This document shows, piece by piece, positions 18,359 through 26,106 of a stretch of 64,000 nt of DNA. This stretch comes from Microbacterium testaceum StLB037 (GTDB lineage Bacteria; Actinomycetota; Actinomycetes; Actinomycetales; Microbacteriaceae). The position numbers and the translations under genes were made by a program. Position 1 is the first letter of the stretch. The number at the start of each line of letters is the position of its first letter. The stretch is from the NCBI RefSeq assembly GCF_000202635.1, contig NC_015125.1:2232001-2296000 (forward strand), given 5' to 3'. The notes beneath the pieces are model-generated. The model saw only the letters and a program-made list of their open reading frames with translations. It searched no databases and was not told where the DNA came from.

Positions 18359-19278
18359 CGCGCCTCCTGACGAGAGCCGCGCAGCTGCACGACATAGGCG
18401 ATGACGGCGGTGATGACGCCCATGATGATGGCGATCGTAGCCGCGTAGTTGTACTGCTGGCCGGCGAACGAGAGGTTGTACGCGTACATGTTCGGCGTGA
18501 AGAACGTCGAGATGACGTTCGGAGCCAGCGGCTTGAGGATGTTCGGCTCGTTGAAGAGCTGGAAGCTGCCGATGATCGAGAAGATCGTGGCGATCACCAC
18601 GGCTCCCCGGACGGCGGGGATCTTGATCGAGAAGATCGTGCGCCACGCGCCGGCTCCGTCAATGGATGCCGCCTCGTACAGCTCGCCGGGAATGGTCTTG
18701 AGCGACGAGTAGAAGATCAGCATGTTGTAGCCGACGAACTGCCACGTGACGATGTTGCCGATCGACAGCAGCATCCATTCGGGCAGGAAGGGCTGGACGA
18801 ACTGTCCGCCCAGCAGGTCGTTGAGGTTGCGGGTCAGGCCGAACTGGTCGCCGTAGATGTAGCCCCACATGAGCACGGCCACGACGGCGGGCACCGCGTA
18901 CGGCAGGAAGATCACGATCCGGTAGAAGCCCGCCGCGTGCAGACGGGCGCTGTCGATCGCGAGGGCGGCCGCGAGGGCGAGGATCAGCATGATCGGCACC
19001 TGCACGACGAGGAAGATCCCGACGCGGCCGAAGCCGTCCCAGAACTTCTCGTCGCCGAACGCGGTGATGTAGTTGGCGAAGCCGACGAAGGCGTTGCCGC
19101 CGATGAGCTGGTCGCGGAACAGGCTGAGGTAGACCGAGTAGGCCAGTGGTGCGAGGAACACCAGCGCGAAGACCAGGGCGAACGGGGCGACGAACAGCCA
19201 GCCGCGATCGTCGATCCGGGAACGGCGTTTGCGTCGCGGGGGGCGCAGAGCAGGCGGGGGTGCCGCGGTGGTCGTCAT
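18355..19278 (-). CDS. carbohydrate ABC transporter permease, MalF type
   Basis: This 307-residue permease begins with a basic Pro-rich tail, then WLFVAPFALVFALVFLAPLA as TM1. EAASIDGAGAWRTIFSIKIP is the EAA loop. It is the first gene of the minus-strand operon permease-permease-binding protein-GH51-GH35. Its promoter region contains two copies of the operator of the divergent LacI gene. The ATG at 19278 gives the family length; the longer frame runs back through the operator region. Confidence 0.92.
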   Translation of the reverse strand: MTTTAAPPPALRPPRRKRRSRIDDRGWLFVAPFALVFALVFLAPLAYSVYLSLFRDQLIGGNAFVGFANYITAFGDEKFWDGFGRVGIFLVVQVPIMLILALAAALAIDSARLHAAGFYRIVIFLPYAVPAVVAVLMWGYIYGDQFGLTRNLNDLLGGQFVQPFLPEWMLLSIGNIVTWQFVGYNMLIFYSSLKTIPGELYEAASIDGAGAWRTIFSIKIPAVRGAVVIATIFSIIGSFQLFNEPNILKPLAPNVISTFFTPNMYAYNLSFAGQQYNYAATIAIIMGVITAVIAYVVQLRGSRQEAR

Positions 19279-19325
19279 CGTCCAGAGCCTCTTCGTTGGT
19301 GCGCATCCGGTCCGGGTGGCCGAGA

Positions 19326-19339
19326 TGTTGACGTAAACA
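19326..19339. promoter_or_regulatory. LacI-type operator, site 1 (importer/GH51/GH35 operon)
   Basis: TGTTGACGTAAACA differs at one base from the perfect palindrome TGTTGACGTCAACA found twice before the GH30 gene. It lies upstream of the minus-strand operon. Confidence 0.8.
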
Positions 19340-19358
19340 TAACTCTGTCGCGCTAGTG

Positions 19359-19372
19359 TGTCAACGTCAACA
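19359..19372. promoter_or_regulatory. LacI-type operator, site 2 (regulator gene side)
   Basis: TGTCAACGTCAACA differs at two bases from the perfect 14-bp palindrome at 20822. It lies 15 bp before the regulator's ATG and is centred 33 bp from site 1, suiting autoregulation. Confidence 0.75.
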
Positions 19373-19387
19373 TTCCAGGGGGTAGGC

Positions 19388-20434
19388 ATGGGCGAGACGA
19401 CGACGACGTCGACCGCGAGCTGGGTGCGCGGGCGCCGGCGGGAAGTGTCGATGGCTGACGTCGCCGCGGCTGCCGGTGTCTCGGGCCAAACGGTGTCACG
19501 CGTGGCCAACGGCCGGACCAATGTCGACCCCGACACGCGTCAGCGGGTCCTCGACGCGATGGCCTCGCTCGGGTACCGCCCGAACAGCGCCGCGCGCGCT
19601 CTGCGTTCGGGGCGCTTCCGCAGCATCGGCGTGATCATGTTCTCGCTGAGCTCGTACGGAAACACGCGCACCCTCGATGCCCTGGCGTCGATCGCCGCGG
19701 CATCCGGATACTCGATCACCCTCATCACCGTGCAGTCCGCCTCGCAGTCCGATGTCTCCGGCGCGTTCCTACGCCTGCGCGAGCACGCGGTCGACGGCAT
19801 CGTGATCCTCATCGAGACGCACCGCCTGGGCGAGAACGAGCTGTCGCTGCCCACCGGACTCCCCGTCGTGGTGGTCGACTCGAGCGCGGACTACCCCTAC
19901 GCCGTGGTCGACAACGACCAGGCGCAGGGCGCGCGGCTGGCGACCGAGCACCTGCTGGACCTCGGGCACGAGACGGTGTGGCACGTGTCGGGTCCGCGCG
20001 AGTCGTTCGCCGCGGAACGCCGGAGCGCGGCGTGGCGAGCGGCCCTGGAGGACCGCGGATGCCGCGTGCCCGAGGTGCAGATCGGTGACTGGACGGCCGA
20101 GTCGGGGCACGCCATCGGGGTGGACCTCGCGCAGGACGCCCAGGTCACGGCGGTCTTCGCCGCCAACGACCAGATGGCGCTCGGCGTGATCCGGGCGCTG
20201 CACGAGGCCGGGCGTGCGGTGCCCGGCGACGTGAGCGTCGTCGGCTTCGATGACATGCCGGAGTCGTCGAACTTCTGGCCGCCCCTCACGACCGTCCGCC
20301 AGCGCTTCGAGCGCGTCGGCGAAGAGGCGATGAGCGCCCTGATCGCCGACATCGAGGGCACCGGCGGCGAGCACGCGCGCACTCTCGTCCCGACGTCGCT
20401 CGTGGTGCGCGCGAGCTCCGGCCCGCGCGGCTGA
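19388..20434 (+). CDS. LacI-family regulator of the arabinogalactan regulon
   Basis: This 348-residue repressor has HTH SMADVAAAAGVSGQTVSRVAN (residues about 20-40) and hinge NSAARALRSGRFRSIGVI. The sensor domain has VVVVDSSADYPYAVVDND, VFAANDQMALGVI and VPGDVSVVGFDDMPES. The ATG at 19388 is preceded by AGGGGG; a GTG at 19358 lies inside operator site 2 and is rejected. Its palindromic site occurs twice in its own divergent promoter region and twice before the GH30 gene, so it most likely coordinates import, intracellular hydrolysis and secreted galactanase. Confidence 0.93.
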   Translation: MGETTTTSTASWVRGRRREVSMADVAAAAGVSGQTVSRVANGRTNVDPDTRQRVLDAMASLGYRPNSAARALRSGRFRSIGVIMFSLSSYGNTRTLDALASIAAASGYSITLITVQSASQSDVSGAFLRLREHAVDGIVILIETHRLGENELSLPTGLPVVVVDSSADYPYAVVDNDQAQGARLATEHLLDLGHETVWHVSGPRESFAAERRSAAWRAALEDRGCRVPEVQIGDWTAESGHAIGVDLAQDAQVTAVFAANDQMALGVIRALHEAGRAVPGDVSVVGFDDMPESSNFWPPLTTVRQRFERVGEEAMSALIADIEGTGGEHARTLVPTSLVVRASSGPRG

Positions 20435-20490
20435 GGCTGTACGCCGCGTCCGCCGCGGGGCTGCCTCTCGCCCTCCGTTCGTGAGCTCCT

Positions 20491-20580
20491 CCGTCCGGGA
20501 GGCGCTGCTCCCGACGCTGTGCTTCCGGGAGGCGCTGCCCCGGGCGCCGTCCTTCCGGGAGGCGCTGCCCCGGGCGCCGT
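20491..20580. repeat. three 30-bp tandem repeats
   Basis: Three head-to-tail 30-bp units (20491, 20521, 20551) share TCCGGGAGGCGCTG; units 2 and 3 are nearly identical. They lie in the 459-bp gap 20435-20893, which holds no convincing gene. A 10-residue repeat in an overlapping open frame is a by-product of the unit length. Confidence 0.75.
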
Positions 20581-20666
20581 GCGCGCCGGTGGTCGTGGTG
20601 AGCGGAGGGTCTGTGGCGGGTGGAGGCCCTGCGGGGCGGATTCGTCCTCCCTCCGTCCCTGACCCT

Positions 20667-20780
20667 CCGCCCGTCACGCGGTGCCTCCCTCCGCCCGTCG
20701 CACGGTGCCTCGCTCCCGCCCGCCACGCGGTGCCTCGCTCCCGCCCGCCACGCGGTGCCTCGCTCCCGCCCGTCACGCGG
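20667..20780. repeat. 24-25-bp tandem repeat array, about 4.6 units
   Basis: Units at 20667, 20691, 20715, 20740 and a partial one at 20765 share CCGCCCGYCACGCGG followed by TGCCTCGCT. They are adjacent head to tail, with no spacer, and sit just upstream of the GH30 promoter region. No function is evident. Confidence 0.75.
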
Positions 20781-20821
20781 CGGAACCGTTGCGCGCGACC
20801 CGCGGCTCGGCTTAGGCTCGC

Positions 20822-20849
20822 TGTTGACGTCAACATGTTGACGTCAACA
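20822..20849. promoter_or_regulatory. tandem perfect LacI operators before GH30 gene
   Basis: The perfect palindrome TGTTGACGTCAACA occurs twice with no gap (20822-20835, 20836-20849), 44 bp before the GH30 ATG. Together with the sites at 19326 and 19359 this defines the regulon of the 19388 LacI protein. Confidence 0.9.
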
Positions 20850-20893
20850 TCCCCCCACAGGCCGCACCGACGCGGCCGGAAACGGAAACGACG

Positions 20894-23800
20894 ATGACGT
20901 CTCGAGTCCTTTCTTTCACGTGCGCCGCGGCTCTGGTCGCCGGTGCCCTGACCGCCGGAGCGGCCGCCGCGCCGCCGCCGGCGAGAGCGGCCGACGACCC
21001 GTCGGCCGTGCGCATCACCCCCAATCCCGCCTCGGCCACCGAGGCTTTCGAGGGGTGGGGTACGAGCCTGGTGTGGTTCGCCAACGCCACCGGCAACTAC
21101 CCCGCGGACGTGCGGCAGAAACTCTTCGACGCCTTGTTCGGCGACGAGGGGCTGAACCTCAACATCGCGCGCTACAACGTCGGCGGCGGAAACGCGACCG
21201 ACGTGCCGCCGTACCTGCGCGCGGGCGGCGCGGTGCCCGGGTTCTGGAACCCGGACCTTCCGGCGACGGATGCCGAGGGCGAGATCACCTCGACCTACGC
21301 CGACCGCGACCGCTACCGCGACGCGTGGAACCCCGATGACCCGACGCACTACGACTTCGACGCCGACTCCGCCCAGCGCTGGTGGCTCGACGCCTTGAAG
21401 GACAAGGTCACGCACTGGGAGGCTTTCAGCAACTCCCCGCCCTACTTCCTCACCGACAGCGGCTTCGTCTCCGGCGGCATCAACGACGCCACCAGCGAGC
21501 AGCTCCGCTCGGCCGACATGGACAAGTTCGCCGGGTACCTGGTGACCGTCGTCGACGAGCTCGAGAAGGCCTATGGCATCCGGTTCGACACGATCGATCC
21601 CTTCAACGAGCCCAACACGAACTACTGGCAGACGCAGATTCCCGAGGGGGCGACCTGGCCCACGGGCGGTCGTCAGGAGGGCGCTCACATCGGGCCGGAG
21701 CGGCAGGACGAGATGATCCAGGCGCTCGCGGATCGGCTCGGGCGCGACGGAACGACGACGGATGCCGTGATCTCGGCGATGGACGAGACGAACCCGGGCA
21801 TCTTCGCGCGCAACTGGGACACCTGGTCGGACGCATCGAAGGACGCCGTCGACCAGCTCAACGTGCACACGTACGGCACGGGCGGGCGTCCGGTCGTGCG
21901 CGATATCGCCAAGGCATCGGACAAGCCGCTGTGGATGAGCGAGGTCGAGGGCAACTGGACCGACACGAGCCGCGGCTTCGTCACGAACGACATCGAGAAC
22001 GGTCTCGGCATGGCCTCCCACATCGTGGGCGACCTGCGCGAGCTCGAGCCCGAGGCGTGGGTGTTCTGGCAGCCGGTCGAAGACCTCTACAACATGGAGA
22101 AGGTCGAGAAGCTCAACTGGGGCAGCGTCTTCATCGACTTCGACTGCAACGCCGAGGGGCTCTCGGAGCGTCGCATCGCCGACGGCGACGCCGACCCGAG
22201 CTGCCAGGTGCTGACGAACGAGAAGTTCAACACCGTGCGCAACTTCACGCACTACATCCAGCCGGGCGATCGGCTCATGGCGACGGACGACACGAATTCC
22301 ACCGCGGCGATCGACGCCGACGGCCAGGGAGCGTCGATCGTGCACGTCAACGCCGACGACGCCGAGCAGGTCGTCGACCTCGACCTCAGCCGCTTCGGCG
22401 AGATCGCGCCGGGCGCCACGGTCACCCCGATCGTGACGACGCAGTCCACCGCCGAGGAGCCGACCGTGAACGCGTTGCGCGCCGGTGACGCGGTCGCCGT
22501 GGATGCGGCATCCGGAATCGCCCGGCTCACGATCCCCGCGAAGTCGGTCGTGACGTTCGAGGTCGACGGCGTCTCGGGTGTCGCCGACGACGCGCCCGCC
22601 TTCCGCGACGGCCAGACCGTGCAGCTCGTCGGGGTGCAGAGCGGACTCGCCCTCCACGGCGACGACGACCTCACGATCGAGACGGATGCCACCACGCCCG
22701 AGGCCGCTCGTGCCCAGGGCTGGACCGTGCGGACGATCGACGGTGCCGGGACCAACCGCCACCGCTTCACGCTGGAGAACGGCGACGGGGCGTTCCTCGG
22801 CTCGCGCGACGGCGCCACGGCGCTGATCGACACCGACGCCGCGACGGCCGCGGCCGACCCCGCGACGCAGTGGATGGGCTCGACCCTCGACGGCACCACC
22901 TACTCGGTGCTCAACGTCGCGGCGGAGCGGGTTCTCGACGTCGACGGCGCGAGCAGCGATGCCGGGACGGCCGTGGGGCTGTGGACCTCCAACGGCGCGG
23001 GCAACCAGACCTGGCGACTCGTGAGCACGACCGCCGTGGGAAGCGACCCGGTCTCGGCCGCGACGCCCGTGGGGACGGCTCCCGAGCTGCCCGAGACCGT
23101 GACCGTCCGCTACGCGGGCAACGTGGGCCGCTCGGCTCCCGTCACCTGGAACACCGAGGGGCTCGACTTCGGCACCGCGGGGACCGTCACGGTTCCCGGA
23201 ACGGCGGCGGACGTCTTCGGGGCCTCCGTCGAGGCGCGTGCCGAGGTCGAGGTGGGCGCGTTCACGGCGACCCGTCCGCGTTCGGTGACCGTGGTCGCCG
23301 GGAGTGCTCTCGCCGCCGTGCAGGCTCAGGCCGACGACACGGTGCTCGCCGAGCTGCGCCCGTCGGGGTCCGGCTACGCGGTGCCCGTCACGTGGGACTG
23401 GACGGGCGTGGAGGCCGCCGCGTTCGCGGCGCCCGGCACCGTCGAGGTCGCGGGCACGACGGAGGACGGTCTCGACGCGCGGCTCACGGTCATCGTGACC
23501 GCCGCGGTCGAGCGCAACGTCGCTCCCGAGAGCACGCCCTCGGCGACCTACACGGAGGGCGGTTACGGCGTCGAACGCACGATCAACGGCGACACCACCG
23601 ACAAGGGCTGGTCGAACTGGCGATCGGATGCCAAGAACCCGTCCGACACGCTCAGCTACGCGCTCGCCGCGGAGGAGACCGTGCGCGGCGTCGCCGTGCA
23701 GTTCTACCGCGACGGCGGGCCCAGCTGGGCCGACACCCTGCGCGTGGATCACCGTTCGGGTGACGGCGCGTGGGTCGAGGGCGAGCCGGTCGCGGTTCCC

Positions 23801-24418
23801 GTGCCCGAGCAGGGAGCTCCGCGGGTCGAGGTGCCGGTCGACGGTGCCCGGGCCGACGAGGTGCGGGTCGTGCTGACGGCCCGCGAGGACCAGCACATGA
23901 TCGTGTCGGAGGTCGAGATCCTCGCCGACGCGGCGGGACCGTCGGGGGTCGCCGACCTCGCGCGACTGACGGTGGGGGACGACCCGGTCGCGGGCTTCGA
24001 CGCCGCGACCACGGCGTACGCCGTGACGGTCGAGGGTGACACGCTGCCGCAGCTGTTCGCCCTCGCGGTCGACGAGGACGCCGTCGTGCAGATCACCCAG
24101 CCCCAGGATGCCGCGGGCACGGGCACCGTTCAGGTCACGGCCGCCGATGGGTCGGTGCGCACCTACACGGTCGCGGTGACGTTGGCGGCGCCGGGCGAAC
24201 CGTCCGAGCCCGGGCAGCCGGGGGAGCCGGGGGAGCCCGGCACGCCCGGCCCGCCGTCCGGAGGAGACTCCGACCCCGGTCAGCACCACGGGCGTGACGA
24301 CCTGGCATCCACGGGTCAGGACACCACGGGAACGGCCGTCACGGTCGGCGCGGCGCTGCTGCTGCTCGCGCTCGGTGCGGGGACGCTGCTGGTGCGGCGC
24401 CGTCGGTCGCGCGCGTGA
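20894..24418 (+). CDS. cell-wall-anchored GH30 endo-beta-1,6-galactanase-like enzyme, multidomain
   Basis: This 1174-residue secreted enzyme has a signal peptide (1-33) and a GH30 catalytic barrel and side beta-domain (about 34-555). EGWGTSLVWFANATG, NIARYNVGGGN, acid/base Glu239 (DPFNEPNTNYW) and nucleophile Glu350 (WMSEVEGNW) resemble endo-beta-1,6-galactanases (GH30_5). Next come a ricin-like beta-trefoil (about 570-715), two bacterial Ig-like repeats (about 730-870), a discoidin-like carbohydrate-binding domain (about 873-1015) and a cadherin-like domain (about 1020-1095). A Pro/Gly-rich wall spacer ends in LASTG (from residue 1137), a hydrophobic helix and RRRRSR. LAxTG is the motif of class E sortases, so wall attachment is likely. 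Galactanase activity is inferred from family resemblance. Confidence 0.9.
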   Translation: MTSRVLSFTCAAALVAGALTAGAAAAPPPARAADDPSAVRITPNPASATEAFEGWGTSLVWFANATGNYPADVRQKLFDALFGDEGLNLNIARYNVGGGNATDVPPYLRAGGAVPGFWNPDLPATDAEGEITSTYADRDRYRDAWNPDDPTHYDFDADSAQRWWLDALKDKVTHWEAFSNSPPYFLTDSGFVSGGINDATSEQLRSADMDKFAGYLVTVVDELEKAYGIRFDTIDPFNEPNTNYWQTQIPEGATWPTGGRQEGAHIGPERQDEMIQALADRLGRDGTTTDAVISAMDETNPGIFARNWDTWSDASKDAVDQLNVHTYGTGGRPVVRDIAKASDKPLWMSEVEGNWTDTSRGFVTNDIENGLGMASHIVGDLRELEPEAWVFWQPVEDLYNMEKVEKLNWGSVFIDFDCNAEGLSERRIADGDADPSCQVLTNEKFNTVRNFTHYIQPGDRLMATDDTNSTAAIDADGQGASIVHVNADDAEQVVDLDLSRFGEIAPGATVTPIVTTQSTAEEPTVNALRAGDAVAVDAASGIARLTIPAKSVVTFEVDGVSGVADDAPAFRDGQTVQLVGVQSGLALHGDDDLTIETDATTPEAARAQGWTVRTIDGAGTNRHRFTLENGDGAFLGSRDGATALIDTDAATAAADPATQWMGSTLDGTTYSVLNVAAERVLDVDGASSDAGTAVGLWTSNGAGNQTWRLVSTTAVGSDPVSAATPVGTAPELPETVTVRYAGNVGRSAPVTWNTEGLDFGTAGTVTVPGTAADVFGASVEARAEVEVGAFTATRPRSVTVVAGSALAAVQAQADDTVLAELRPSGSGYAVPVTWDWTGVEAAAFAAPGTVEVAGTTEDGLDARLTVIVTAAVERNVAPESTPSATYTEGGYGVERTINGDTTDKGWSNWRSDAKNPSDTLSYALAAEETVRGVAVQFYRDGGPSWADTLRVDHRSGDGAWVEGEPVAVPVPEQGAPRVEVPVDGARADEVRVVLTAREDQHMIVSEVEILADAAGPSGVADLARLTVGDDPVAGFDAATTAYAVTVEGDTLPQLFALAVDEDAVVQITQPQDAAGTGTVQVTAADGSVRTYTVAVTLAAPGEPSEPGQPGEPGEPGTPGPPSGGDSDPGQHHGRDDLASTGQDTTGTAVTVGAALLLLALGAGTLLVRRRRSRA

Positions 24419-24422
24419 GATC

Positions 24423-24452
24423 GGGTGCGGCCCGCCGCGGCGGGCCGCACCC
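24423..24452. terminator. 30-bp perfect palindrome after GH30 gene
   Basis: GGGTGCGG...CCGCACCC reads the same on both strands over 30 bp, starting 5 bp after the GH30 stop. It would form a very stable stem in either transcript. No T-run follows, so termination strength is uncertain. Confidence 0.6.
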
Positions 24453-24490
24453 CCTCGCGGGTCGAGGGTTCACTCCGGTGCGCGGGCGGT

Positions 24491-24506
24491 ACCCGCCTTG
24501 GCGGGT
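24491..24506. terminator. short hairpin at the end of the acyltransferase operon
   Basis: ACCCGCC-TT-GGCGGGT lies 8 bp past the stop of the minus-strand acyltransferase gene. Stem 7 bp, loop 2 nt, no T-run; a weak candidate. Confidence 0.35.
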
Positions 24507-24513
24507 CGAGGGC

Positions 24514-26106
24514 TCAGCGCGGCCCGGGCTCGGGGCGGTGCACGCCGCGCGGGCGGTAGCCCAGAGCGTCGGAGCACTCGAGCAGGTCCGCGAGGTACCA
24601 GACGATCGCGAGCCACATCTCGGTGCCCTGCAGGCCCGGGTCGTCGCTGTCGAGACGGAAGGCCATGCCCGCTCCCGCCCGCCAGCCGCTCAGCGCGTGA
24701 CGCAGCAGGTCGGCGGCGAGGACGCGGATCTCGTCGGTGCGGTACCCGCTCGACCGCGTGAGCCACAGGGGCTGCACGATGTCGAGGACGGTGCACGCGT
24801 CGCGTCGGCCGGGCTGCATCCACCGGTCGTCGCGCGCGTGACGGAGCACGGTGTCGATCACGGCGAGCGGATGCGCGACGTCGAGGCCGAACTGCGCCAC
24901 GGTGCCCCGTGCCGCGCGGTAGAAGCCGTTGACCAGGAGGCGCGAATCGCCGCCGGGGCCGGGCTCGCCCCACATCCCCGTGCGCGGGTCGGCGCGCAGC
25001 GCGAGCCAGCCGAACAGTGCCTCGGTGAGGCCCGGGGGGATGGCATCCGTCCGTCGTCCACTCCACAGGAGCGCGGTGCCGAACGCGTCGACGTGATGCC
25101 CCGCCCTCCAGGGGTCGGTGGCCCAGGGCAGGGCCTCGAGGTGCGCGACGAGACCGGGAACGTCGGCGTCGACGACATCGATGAGGGCGTGGGGGAAGCG
25201 CCCGCCGAGGAGGTCGAGGGCGTAGCCGGCGCTGAGGACGCCGTACGCGGCGTCGGGGTCGTCCCACAGTGACGCCGCGTCGGTCGTCAGACCCGTGGCG
25301 GGACGCTGCGCCGACGACAGCACGGCGATCCACTCGGCGCGCCCCGCGCCCGAGGGAGGTGTGCCGAGGAGCAGGTCGGCGAGTTCGACCGCGTCACCGA
25401 GACCGCGCAGCGACGGCGCCGCGCCCGGGCGGTCGCGGAAGCCGCCCTCGACGGCGGTGCGGGAGAGGACGGATGCCAGATCGTCACGGGCGCGGTCGGC
25501 GAACCGCGCGAGCTCGTCGCGGCGCGGATCGCGAGAACCCGGGGGAGCGACGCGCCACCGCAGATGGCGCGCGGGGTTGCCTCCGACGATCGCGCCGCTC
25601 GGGACGTCCTTCGTCACCACGGCTCCCGCGGCGAGCACCGCGTGATCGCCGACCGAGACACCGTCGAGCACGACGACGTGCGAGCCGATCCAGACGTCGT
25701 CCCCGATGCGCACGCCGCGCGAGGTCAGGGGCTGGCGGAACACCGGGGTGCCCGGTTCGAACGAGTGGTTGAAGCCGATGATCGAGGTGTGGGCACCGAC
25801 GCGGACCGCGTCGCCGAGCTGCACGTCGCCGCGCACGACCGTGTAGGGGTTGATCGAGCAGTCCGCACCGATGCGGACCGTGCCCGTGACGTAGGCGCCG
25901 AGGGCGACGTACGAGCGGTCGCCGATCGCGACCTGGTCGGGGTCGACCCCCGCATGCTCCGACACGAACACGCGATCGCCGAGGTCCCAATCCGGGTGCT
26001 CCCGGCTGAGCGCGGCGAGGTGGGCGCGCTGTCGATCCCGGTCCTCGGGCGAGGCCTCGTCCCAGAACGTCCACGGCGAGAAGTCGTGCGACGAAGGAGA
26101 CGTCAT
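24514..26106 (-). CDS. hexapeptide-repeat acyltransferase fused to a helical C-terminal domain
   Basis: This 530-residue cytoplasmic protein has two parts. Residues about 45-190 are a left-handed beta-helix acetyltransferase: repeated [IV]GxxxxI units, PYTVVRGDVQLGD, GFNHSFEPG with the likely catalytic His, GDDVWIGSHVVVLDGVSVGD and VVTKDVPSGAIVGGNPAR. Residues about 215-530 are mostly alpha-helical, rich in Trp and Asp/His, with RLLVNGFYRAARG and GTEMWLAIVWYLADLL, and resemble alpha/alpha-toroid proteins. Its ATG overlaps the regulator's stop (ATGA), in an operon with a heparinase-like gene. It probably modifies or removes acyl groups on an imported uronic-acid sugar, but donor, acceptor and the role of the C-terminal domain are unknown. 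Confidence 0.8.
   Translation of the reverse strand: MTSPSSHDFSPWTFWDEASPEDRDRQRAHLAALSREHPDWDLGDRVFVSEHAGVDPDQVAIGDRSYVALGAYVTGTVRIGADCSINPYTVVRGDVQLGDAVRVGAHTSIIGFNHSFEPGTPVFRQPLTSRGVRIGDDVWIGSHVVVLDGVSVGDHAVLAAGAVVTKDVPSGAIVGGNPARHLRWRVAPPGSRDPRRDELARFADRARDDLASVLSRTAVEGGFRDRPGAAPSLRGLGDAVELADLLLGTPPSGAGRAEWIAVLSSAQRPATGLTTDAASLWDDPDAAYGVLSAGYALDLLGGRFPHALIDVVDADVPGLVAHLEALPWATDPWRAGHHVDAFGTALLWSGRRTDAIPPGLTEALFGWLALRADPRTGMWGEPGPGGDSRLLVNGFYRAARGTVAQFGLDVAHPLAVIDTVLRHARDDRWMQPGRRDACTVLDIVQPLWLTRSSGYRTDEIRVLAADLLRHALSGWRAGAGMAFRLDSDDPGLQGTEMWLAIVWYLADLLECSDALGYRPRGVHRPEPGPR

Noticed and set aside
20491..20780. CRISPR array
   Set aside because: Repeats are head to tail without unique spacers and no cas genes are present.
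20481..20897. Small repeat-containing coding frame in the gap before GH30
   Set aside because: The 10-residue repeat follows from the 30-bp DNA repeat. The frame crosses the operators and lacks a start signal.
19769..24289. A 1506-codon minus-strand open frame opposite the LacI and GH30 genes
   Set aside because: It is a shadow of high-G+C coding DNA. Its translation is low-complexity Arg/Gly/Val with no domain, while the plus strand encodes clear GH30 and LacI proteins.
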